Shown: positions 7,988-13,549 of the stretch, one piece after another | How the letters are laid out: every line of letters begins with the position of its first letter | Position numbering within the stretch: the first letter of the stretch is position 1 | Source of the DNA: RUG572 sp051884915 | Lineage (GTDB): Bacteria; Verrucomicrobiota; Kiritimatiellia; RFP12; UBA1067 | Assembly: GCA_051884915.1 (NCBI GenBank) | Contig: JBJEWF010000071.1 | Span: forward strand, 1-13,549 | Direction of reading: 5' to 3' | Length of the DNA stretch: 13,549 nt | Notes under the pieces: generated by a model | What the model was told of the DNA's origin: nothing | The model's input: only the letters and a program-made list of their open reading frames with translations | Database searches by the model: none | Program-made: the position numbers and the translations under genes

Positions 7988-8036
7988 CGGGTCGCCCTCC
8001 GGACGGATCGGAACGTCCGCCGATTGCGTTCGGTTT

Positions 8037-8068
8037 TTAACACCGGCTTAACAAGCCGGTGCTATACT
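8037..8068 (+). promoter_or_regulatory. Promoter and operator of the two-component operon
   Basis: TATACT (8063-8068) is the -10 element; no standard -35 lies at 16-18 bases, which suits an activator-dependent promoter. Just upstream is a perfect dyad: CACCGGCTT (8041-8049), AAC, AAGCCGGTG (8053-8061). Overlapping it are two direct TTAACA copies (8037-8042 and 8048-8053), 11 bases start to start, the spacing of half-sites bound by PhoB/OmpR regulators. Transcription would start near 8075, only two or three bases before the ATG at 8078. No ribosome site is visible, so the message is probably leaderless. Confidence 0.6.
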
Positions 8069-8077
8069 CGGCGGCGT

Positions 8078-8758
8078 ATGAACGCCCTAGCCAGCATACT
8101 TGTGATCGAAGACGATGCGACGATTCGCGCCATCCTCGGGATGACGCTGAAGAACGCCGGCTTCGAGCGCGTGAAAGCCGTCGCGCGCGGCGACGAAGGT
8201 CTGGAACTGATCCGCCAGACCCGGCCGTCGCTCGTGCTGCTGGATCTGATGCTGCCGGGCCTGGACGGCCTGACGGTTTGCCGTCGCGTCCGGGAGAATC
8301 CCGAACTGGCGGAGACGCGCATCATCATGCTCACGGCCAAGTCGGAGAATGCGGACATCGTCCGCGGACTCGACATGGGGGCCGACGATTACGTGACGAA
8401 GCCGTTTTCGCGCGAGATCCTGCTCGCCCGCATCCATGCGATGCTGCGGCGCCAGGATCCGATGTCGTCCGGCAAGATGCTGGACGGCCTGCTGCTGGAC
8501 GAGGCGGGCAATACGGCGCGTCTGGGCGAGAAGGTCCTGACGTTGACGCGCCTTGAGTTCCGCATTCTCGCGCTGATGGCGGCCCGGCCCGGCCGCGTGT
8601 ATACGCGCCAGCAGATCATCGACGCCACGCAGGGCGAGGACCGCCTCGTGACGGAGCGCACGGTCGACGTGCAGATCGTCGGGCTGCGCAAGAAACTCGG
8701 CGCGTGGGCCGCGCACATTGAAACCATTCGCGGCGTGGGGTACCGGGTGAAGCCATGA
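8078..8758 (+). CDS. PhoB/OmpR-family response regulator
   Basis: This 226-residue cytoplasmic DNA-binding regulator would be phosphorylated by the kinase encoded next. The receiver domain (about 4-122) has the acidic pocket Glu11-Asp12-Asp13, the phosphoacceptor Asp56 in LLDLMLPGLDG, Thr86 in MLTAK, and Lys108 in YVTKPFS. A winged-helix domain follows (about 130-226), with TLTRLEFRIL, the recognition-helix region TERTVDVQIVGLRKKL and the closing GVGYRVKP. Length and motifs are closest to PhoB, so phosphate control is plausible, but no pst or phoU genes are in the window to support it. ATG 8078 gives a start aligned with other receiver domains; an upstream TTG at 8024 would add 18 implausible residues and lie before the promoter. 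The last four bases overlap the kinase start (ATGA), which indicates translational coupling. Confidence 0.95.
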   Translation: MNALASILVIEDDATIRAILGMTLKNAGFERVKAVARGDEGLELIRQTRPSLVLLDLMLPGLDGLTVCRRVRENPELAETRIIMLTAKSENADIVRGLDMGADDYVTKPFSREILLARIHAMLRRQDPMSSGKMLDGLLLDEAGNTARLGEKVLTLTRLEFRILALMAARPGRVYTRQQIIDATQGEDRLVTERTVDVQIVGLRKKLGAWAAHIETIRGVGYRVKP

Positions 8759-10101
8759 AACGGTTCTGTCTTGGACATGTGCCCTGCCTGTTGGCGGCCG
8801 TCGGCTTTGTGGCGCTGATCTGCGTGCTGGCATCCGAAATCGACACGTTTCGGGCGTCGGTGGCGGAGTGGGCGCAGCACGACCTGAAGAAACGGACCGA
8901 ACTTGCGGCGCAGGCGCTTGGCGACGCGCCGGCCACGGCGGATTTCCGCCGCATCCACGCCCTGGGCGACAAATGCCGCGCGGACGGCGTGCGCTTGACG
9001 GTGCTGAGCAAGCACGGCGGCGTGGTCTTCGATTCGCAGGCGGCGATCAAGGGCGCGCCGGGCACGCGACCGGAAGTCGACAAGGCCTTGCGCGACGGCG
9101 AGGGCATGGCGATGCGCGTTTCGGCGACCACGGGCGAGGAGACGCTGTTCTGCGCGCGGCGCGCGGCCGACTACGTCGTGCGCCTGGGCATCCCGTCCAA
9201 ACGCGTCTTCGAGCCGGTCGAGAAGACCCGCCTGGGCCTGCTGCTCGCGGGTCTGGTCGGCGCGTCGGGGCTGTTGCTGGTGTTTCTGTTCATGGGCCGT
9301 CTGCTGGGGCGGGTCCGCGAACTGGCGAACGAGCGCGACGCGAAGGAGCGCCAGCTGGCCGAGATGCGGCGCGCGGAGGTTTTCCGCCGGGAGTTCGTCT
9401 CGAACGTGACGCACGAGATCAAGACGCCGCTGACGGGCATTCTGGGCGCGGTCGATCTGCTGGACGGCGCCATGCCGGTTGCCGACGACGAGCGCAAGGC
9501 GCTGCTGGGCATGCTACGCAAGGAGTCCCGGCGCCTGAATGCGCTGGCGCAGGACATTCTGGCGCTCGGCCGGCTGGAGCACGCCGAGAACGAGACGCAT
9601 GCCGACTTCGCGCCCGTGGATCTGGCGGATCTCCTGGTTTCCGTCCGCGACCGCTTCCAGGCGAAAGCGCTGGCCAAGGGCGTTGAACTGGTCTGCAGAC
9701 CCGCGGAGCCCTGCGTGGCAGTCTGCAATGGCAGCCTAGTCGAGCAGGCCGTTTCCAATCTGGTCGAGAACGCATTCCGCTACAGCGGCTCGAAGGACAT
9801 CGTCCTGTCGGTGCGCGCGTGCGGCGACAAGGCCGTTTTCACGGTGGAGGACCATGGCGTCGGCATCGGTTTCGAGCACCAGAAGCGCGTGTTCGAGCGG
9901 TTCTACCGGATCGACAAGGATCGGAGCCGCGAGCTGGGCGGCACCGGCCTCGGACTGGCCATCGTGAAACACGTCGCGCTTCTGCATGGCGGCGACGTGG
10001 CGCTCGTGTCGGTGCCCGGCGAAGGTTCGACCTTCACGTTCACGATCGGCATGCGCGCGGACGGGCCTGGCGGCGGAGACGGCGACAGGCAGGCGATTTA
10101 A
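8755..10101 (+). CDS. PhoR-like membrane sensor histidine kinase
   Basis: This 448-residue inner-membrane kinase partners the preceding regulator. Transmembrane helix 1 is at about 8-27 and helix 2 at about 159-181. The ~130-residue segment between them is extracytoplasmic and carries RLTVLSKHGGVVFDS and RPEVDKALRDGEG, the pattern of the PAS-like sensor domains of PhoR/PnpS kinases. Only a short charged linker separates helix 2 from the kinase core, with no recognisable HAMP or cytoplasmic PAS domain. The phosphoacceptor is His220 in SNVTHEIKTPL. The ATPase domain shows the N box (Asn339 in NLVENAFRYS), the G1 box (Asp366, EDHGVGIG), the F box (FERFYRIDKD) and the G2 box (GGTGLGLAIVKH, from about 395). 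Translation is coupled to the regulator by the 4-base overlap; the next gene follows after 21 bases. Confidence 0.95.
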   Translation: MKRFCLGHVPCLLAAVGFVALICVLASEIDTFRASVAEWAQHDLKKRTELAAQALGDAPATADFRRIHALGDKCRADGVRLTVLSKHGGVVFDSQAAIKGAPGTRPEVDKALRDGEGMAMRVSATTGEETLFCARRAADYVVRLGIPSKRVFEPVEKTRLGLLLAGLVGASGLLLVFLFMGRLLGRVRELANERDAKERQLAEMRRAEVFRREFVSNVTHEIKTPLTGILGAVDLLDGAMPVADDERKALLGMLRKESRRLNALAQDILALGRLEHAENETHADFAPVDLADLLVSVRDRFQAKALAKGVELVCRPAEPCVAVCNGSLVEQAVSNLVENAFRYSGSKDIVLSVRACGDKAVFTVEDHGVGIGFEHQKRVFERFYRIDKDRSRELGGTGLGLAIVKHVALLHGGDVALVSVPGEGSTFTFTIGMRADGPGGGDGDRQAI

Positions 10102-10122
10102 AACAAGGAAAGGAGAAAAACA

Positions 10123-10971
10123 ATGAAAGCACAAGCAATCGGGTTAGGCGGTCTGGCCTTGGCGCTGACGTTCTGCGTCGGATGCGGGAAGGCCCATGCC
10201 GCGGACAACAAGGACCAGACTTCCAAGACGGCCGAATCCACCGTCGTCACGAACGACAACGGTTCCGTGTCCCGGACGTTCGTGGAATGTTCGGTGACGA
10301 CCAATGGCAGCATGGTGACCGAGCGGCGCCGCGAGACCCGCACGAACATGGACACCAACGGCAATGTGCTTGAAACGAGCACGAGCGAGTACGCCCAGTC
10401 CTACAGCGTGGGCGACGCGAGCTGGAAGGGGACGTTGCCGTCGACGCTGGCCTCGGACGCGAAGCCTGCCGACACGGAGACCTTCATGGGGCTGAAGTTC
10501 GGCGACGAATTCAAGTCGACGAACTTTGTCAACGAGGCGGGCGATCCCATTCTGCTGCGCACGTCCTTCAAGCCGAAGAAGCCGCTGGCGGGATTCGACG
10601 ACTACTACGTGTACGTCACGCCGAAGACCCACAAGATCGTCAAGGTCAGCGCGTGCGCGAAGGAGGCGATCGATCCCGGCAGCCGGTGGCGCCGGCACTA
10701 TCTGATCGAGGCCCTGGAGAAGCGCTACCAGACGTGGGCGCGCCTCTGCAGCTGGTTCCGCCCGTTCTACGCGTTCGACGTGGCGCCGGGCCGTCAGGTG
10801 ACGGTCTGTCTGGCGGGTTCTTCCCAGGACTACGAGACCGTCATCACCGCCTACGACGAGGATGCGGGACGCCTGGCCGGCGAAGAATTCGAGGAAATCC
10901 GCGAAGAGGCCCGCAAAAAGGCCAACCAGAAGCGCAACCAGCGCGTCACCGACGCCGCCGACGCATTCTGA
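10123..10971 (+). CDS. Exported protein of unknown function in the two-component operon
   Basis: I do not recognise this 282-residue protein. It opens with a signal sequence: a hydrophobic core at about 6-20, then either an AHA cleavage site before Ala27 or an imperfect lipobox at Cys21 (CVGC). Residues about 28-85 are rich in Thr, Asn, Ser and Gly, with repeated Asn-Gly turns that look like short beta hairpins. The middle (about 115-185) contains TFMGLKFGDEF and a Tyr-rich segment ending YVYVTPKTHKIVKV, resembling a small periplasmic domain. The C-terminus (about 245-282) is strongly charged and probably helical. The ribosome site AAGGAAAGGAG ends seven bases before the ATG, and the gene begins 21 bases after the kinase stop. 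Co-transcription suggests an accessory to signalling or an output of it, but that rests only on position. Confidence 0.85.
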   Translation: MKAQAIGLGGLALALTFCVGCGKAHAADNKDQTSKTAESTVVTNDNGSVSRTFVECSVTTNGSMVTERRRETRTNMDTNGNVLETSTSEYAQSYSVGDASWKGTLPSTLASDAKPADTETFMGLKFGDEFKSTNFVNEAGDPILLRTSFKPKKPLAGFDDYYVYVTPKTHKIVKVSACAKEAIDPGSRWRRHYLIEALEKRYQTWARLCSWFRPFYAFDVAPGRQVTVCLAGSSQDYETVITAYDEDAGRLAGEEFEEIREEARKKANQKRNQRVTDAADAF

Positions 10972-11000
10972 TTCCGGCACTTTCCGCTCGACCGCTCCCG

Positions 11001-11035
11001 GGTACGCCTGTTCCGCAGGCGTACCTTCAATTTTT
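11001..11035 (+). terminator. Intrinsic terminator between convergent operons
   Basis: GGTACGCCTG (11001-11010) and CAGGCGTACC (11016-11025) form a perfect ten-pair stem around a five-base TTCCG loop. TTCAA and then TTTTT (11031-11035) follow. It ends the two-component operon about 30 bases past its last stop. Read from the other strand the hairpin lacks a U-tract, though it lies where the L,D-transpeptidase transcript would also end. Confidence 0.75.
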
Positions 11036-11046
11036 GCCGGACGCGC

Positions 11047-12003
11047 CTATCGCTCGATGATGACGCCGGTTCCGACCTCGCAGAGTCTGCGGAGGCGGAC
11101 GGCGTTCCAGTTGGCGAGGCGGAAGCAGCCGTGCGATTCGGCGCGTCCGATCTGCTCGGGTTTGGGCGTGCCGTGGATGCCGTACCCCTGCAGGTCAAGC
11201 CCGATCCAGGCCAGCCCGACCGGATTGTTGGGGCCGGGCGGAAAGATCTTGCGCGCGACGCGTCCCTTGTCGGACACGCGCTCGGGCGTGTAGGTGTAGT
11301 CGGGGTGGGCGACGATGTTCTTGACCTGAAGTTCGCCCTCGGGCGGGAGTTCGCCCTTGTCTGCGGCGATCGAACAGGGGAAGAGGCCGAGGAATTCGCC
11401 CTTTTCGTCGAAGGCCGTGATCTCGAAACGGGAAAGCGACACGCGCAGCACGCTGGCGACGGGGGCCTTGCGCGGCGGTTCCGGGAAATGGGGAATCACG
11501 ACCTTCGAGCCGACGGGCGGATTGGGCCAGGCGAGCGTCGGATTGAGACGGCGGAGCATGGCTTCGGAGAGATGCCCGCGTTCGGCGTACATCTCCTGGA
11601 GCGTTTCATACCCCATCGACTTCATGGCCGCTTTGCCTTCGGGCGTCGCCGGAATCTTGACGAGCGCCGCGACGTCGCGGGCCGTAATCGTCTGGGTGGC
11701 GAGAAGGGCGGGTTCGTCGGGAAAGTAGACGGCCCATGCCGTCCCCGCACCGGAGGCGACGGGAACGGGAAGCCCCTGGCGCGCGCAATAGGTCGCAAGG
11801 GCGACCTTCGTCTTGCGCCCGAAGTCCCCGTCCAGCGTGTTGGGGGAGAATCCCCGCCGGTCCAGGCAGATCTGCAGGGCGAGCACGCCGCCCGGGTGCG
11901 GCCCCGGTTGGGTATGCGGAAGACGCTGCAGGGGCAACGGCAGCTCCGCCGCCATCGCCCAGGCGCTCCAGCAGGCCAGGCCCATGCCAATCCAGCGTTT
12001 CAT
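11047..12003 (-). CDS. L,D-transpeptidase (YkuD/ErfK type) with peptidoglycan-binding regions
   Basis: This 318-residue exported enzyme would remodel peptidoglycan by forming 3-3 crosslinks or attaching proteins to the wall. A signal peptide occupies about residues 1-18 (ending AMA). A peptidoglycan-binding-like segment follows at about 40-75 (ALQICLDRRGFSPNTLDGDF). A degenerate LysM-like stretch lies at about 130-170, ending LNP...VGSKVVIP. The YkuD domain covers roughly 185-318 and has the catalytic signature: His277 in YGIHGT and Ser-His291-Gly-Cys293 in SHGCFRLAN, Cys293 being the nucleophile. The ATG is preceded by GGAG at a five-base spacing. It starts 29 bases after metY on the same strand, so it is probably transcribed from the metY promoter. 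Confidence 0.93.
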   Translation of the reverse strand: MKRWIGMGLACWSAWAMAAELPLPLQRLPHTQPGPHPGGVLALQICLDRRGFSPNTLDGDFGRKTKVALATYCARQGLPVPVASGAGTAWAVYFPDEPALLATQTITARDVAALVKIPATPEGKAAMKSMGYETLQEMYAERGHLSEAMLRRLNPTLAWPNPPVGSKVVIPHFPEPPRKAPVASVLRVSLSRFEITAFDEKGEFLGLFPCSIAADKGELPPEGELQVKNIVAHPDYTYTPERVSDKGRVARKIFPPGPNNPVGLAWIGLDLQGYGIHGTPKPEQIGRAESHGCFRLANWNAVRLRRLCEVGTGVIIER

Positions 12004-12032
12004 CCGATCTCCGGCCGCGGGTTCCGCCTGGA

Positions 12033-13307
12033 CTAGACCGTCTTCAGCGCCTGCTTCAGGTCCGCGATGAGGTCCTTCGGATCTTCAAGGCCGATGGAGA
12101 GACGGATGAGGTCGGGCGGAATGCCCGCCGCCGCAAGCTGTTCGTCCGTCAACTGGCGGTGCGTGTGCGAGGCCGGGTGCAGGACGCAGCTCCAGGCGTC
12201 GGCCACGTGGGTGACGATGCCGATGAGCTTGAGCGCGTCCATGAACTTGATGGACTGTTCGCGTCCGCCCCTGATGCCGAACGTCATGACGCCGCAGGGA
12301 CTCTTCCCGTGGAACTGCTTTTCGACCAGCGCGCGGTAGGGCGAATCGGGCAGCCCGGCAAAATTGACCCAGGCGACCTTGGGCTGCTTGCGCAGCCACT
12401 TGGCCACGGTCAGCGCCGACTCGGCATGGCGGCGGATGCGCACATGGAGGCTTTCCAGCCCCAGATTCAGCAGAAAGGCGTTGAACGGCGAGGGAATGGC
12501 GCCGAAGTCGCGCATCAGATGGCACGTGCACTTGGTGATGTAGGCCAGTTTCCCGAAGTTCTTGACGTACGAGAGGCCGTGGTAGGACGGATCCGGCGCA
12601 ACCAGGCCCGCAAACCGCTCCGGGTATCTGGACCAGTCGAAATTGCCGGAGTCGACGATGCAGCCGCCGACCTGGGAGGAATGGCCGTCCATGTATTTGG
12701 TCGTCGCGTGCGTCACGATGTCGGCGCCGAATTCGAACGGACGGCAGAGCACCGGGGTCGGGAACGTGTTGTCGACAATCAGCGGGACGCCGGCCGCGTG
12801 GGCGATTTTCGCGAACTTCGCGATGTCGAGGACGACGCCGGACGGGTTGGCGACCGTTTCGCCGAAGAGGCACTTGGTGTTGGGGCGGAACGCCTTCGCG
12901 ATCGTCGCCGGCGAGGCGCAGGGATCGACGAAAGTCGTCTCGATGCCCAGTTTCTTCAGCGAGACGGCGAACAGGTTGAACGTGCCGCCGTAGATCTGGG
13001 CGGAGGCCACGACATGGTCGCCCGCTTCGCAGACGTTCATGACGGCGAAGGCGGAAGCCGCCATGCCGGAGCTGGTGAGCATCGCGGCCACGCCGCCTTC
13101 GAGCGCGGCGATCTTCTTGGCCACCTGGTCGTTCGTCGGGTTGGCGAGGCGCGTGTAGAAATAGCCCGGCTCTTTCAGATCGAACAAATCGGCCATCTGC
13201 CGGGAAGTCTCGTATCTGAACGTCGTCGAGGAATAGATCGGCACCTGGCGCGGCTCGCCCTTTTTCGGCTGCCATCCGCCCTGGACGCAAAGTGTGTCAA
13301 CGGTCAT
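12033..13307 (-). CDS. metY: O-acetylhomoserine sulfhydrylase (aminocarboxypropyltransferase)
   Basis: This cytosolic PLP enzyme makes homocysteine from O-acetylhomoserine and sulfide in methionine synthesis. Its 424 residues match the MetY subgroup of the Cys/Met-metabolism PLP family, longer than cystathionine gamma-synthase or beta-lyase. Visible motifs are YFYTRLANPTNDQV (phosphate-binding Tyr/Arg), LTSSGMAA, VDNTF with the PLP-ring Asp179, and THATTKYMDGHS with the Schiff-base Lys204. The C-terminal IRLSIGLEDPKDLIADL is typical of the fold. The start is supported by AAAAGGAG, with GGAG ending six bases before the ATG. A homocysteine synthase using another acyl-homoserine is possible but less likely. 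An extended -10 promoter lies about 30 bases upstream, and the L,D-transpeptidase follows. Confidence 0.94.
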   Translation of the reverse strand: MTVDTLCVQGGWQPKKGEPRQVPIYSSTTFRYETSRQMADLFDLKEPGYFYTRLANPTNDQVAKKIAALEGGVAAMLTSSGMAASAFAVMNVCEAGDHVVASAQIYGGTFNLFAVSLKKLGIETTFVDPCASPATIAKAFRPNTKCLFGETVANPSGVVLDIAKFAKIAHAAGVPLIVDNTFPTPVLCRPFEFGADIVTHATTKYMDGHSSQVGGCIVDSGNFDWSRYPERFAGLVAPDPSYHGLSYVKNFGKLAYITKCTCHLMRDFGAIPSPFNAFLLNLGLESLHVRIRRHAESALTVAKWLRKQPKVAWVNFAGLPDSPYRALVEKQFHGKSPCGVMTFGIRGGREQSIKFMDALKLIGIVTHVADAWSCVLHPASHTHRQLTDEQLAAAGIPPDLIRLSIGLEDPKDLIADLKQALKTV

Positions 13308-13338
13308 GGGAATCTCCTTTTGAACCAGCGGTCCCTAA

Positions 13339-13369
13339 AGTATACCACATTTTGCCGGCGCGGCGGCAA
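13339..13369 (-). promoter_or_regulatory. Promoter of metY
   Basis: Read on the minus strand, TATACT (13344-13339) is preceded directly by TGG (13347-13345), an extended -10 element identical to that of pgi. A weak -35, TTGCCG (13369-13364), lies 19 bases upstream. The predicted leader is only about 25 bases, too short for a SAM-binding riboswitch, so methionine control would have to act through a protein factor. Confidence 0.6.
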
Positions 13370-13431
13370 CCGGCGGCGGCCAGAGCCGGACGGACGTTAA
13401 TTTCCTTTCTGTCTTGTCACCGGCGCATAAA

Positions 13432-13549
13432 TCAATTCTTGAGTCGAGTTTCCGTCGTGGCGCCAACAGGGCGCTGGTCGTTCTCGCCACCGGTGCCATT
13501 GGCTACGGCGAACTCAAGGCGGAAACCAACATTCAGCTTCTCGCCGAAG
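13432..13549 (-). CDS. Possible 3' end of an unidentified gene (partial)
   Basis: A minus-strand frame is open from the right edge to a TGA at 13434-13432, encoding 38 residues that end RPVGATTETRLKN. The segment includes LNVGFRLEF; a GFR-hydrophobic ending occurs in formylglycine-generating-enzyme-like (SUMF1) domains, but that is too little to assign a family. The codon-aligned opposite strand is also open from 13339 to the edge, including a TTG at 13414 without a ribosome site. Only one can be real. I prefer the minus strand because it needs no start and agrees in direction with metY, but the call is weak. Confidence 0.3.
   Translation of the reverse strand, partial: FGEKLNVGFRLEFAVANGTGGENDQRPVGATTETRLKN

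Noticed and set aside
6505..8043. A 512-codon minus-strand frame opposite the oxidoreductase
   Set aside because: It is the antisense shadow of a gene with a clear Tat signal and family motifs.
13308..13344. A possible SAM riboswitch upstream of metY
   Set aside because: Only about 25 bases separate the predicted transcription start from the ATG, too few for a known SAM aptamer, and no such fold is visible.
11736..13400. A 554-codon + strand frame opposite metY
   Set aside because: The opposite strand encodes intact MetY with PLP residues; this frame is a GC-driven shadow that also runs through the metY promoter.

Overview
The window is a GC-rich stretch of bacterial chromosome with eight complete protein-coding genes and, at the right edge, one doubtful partial one. 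The best guess for the source is a member of the PVC group, probably Kiritimatiellota or another Verrucomicrobiota. The basis is a very large exported protein mixing autotransporter-associated beta-strand repeats with LamG-like domains, a twin-arginine-exported Gfo/Idh/MocA oxidoreductase, and strong GC bias at third codon positions. This placement is an inference from gene content; no rRNA or other phylogenetic marker is present.

Layout, left to right. Positions 1-443 hold no convincing gene. They contain a long RNA hairpin (38-77), a run of ten G (91-100), a good sigma-70-type promoter (258-286) and a strong ribosome binding site (431-438). Then, on the + strand: a 1466-residue exported repeat protein (444-4844); glucose-6-phosphate isomerase (4907-6529, own extended -10 promoter) followed after 23 bases by a Tat-exported oxidoreductase (6553-7947); and a two-component operon of a PhoB-type response regulator (8078-8758), a PhoR-type sensor kinase overlapping it by 4 bases (8755-10101), and an unrecognised exported protein (10123-10971), closed by a hairpin terminator. 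On the - strand, converging on that terminator, are O-acetylhomoserine sulfhydrylase (13307-12033) and, 29 bases downstream of it, an L,D-transpeptidase (12003-11047).

The genes fall into independent units: a surface protein, sugar metabolism (pgi plus oxidoreductase), signal transduction (regulator, kinase, exported protein), and a sulfur amino acid/cell wall pair. The regulator promoter carries a 21-base dyad overlapping two TTAACA half-sites 11 bases apart, immediately before the -10 element, and its message looks leaderless. This suggests autoregulation in the manner of PhoB-family regulators.

Most of the window is ordinary metabolism and signalling. The parts most worth a second look are the regulator control region with its linked unknown exported protein, the + strand hairpin and G-run upstream of the surface protein, and the duplicated architecture of the surface protein without a recognisable translocator. 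I see no CRISPR array, mobile element, RNA gene or defence system.
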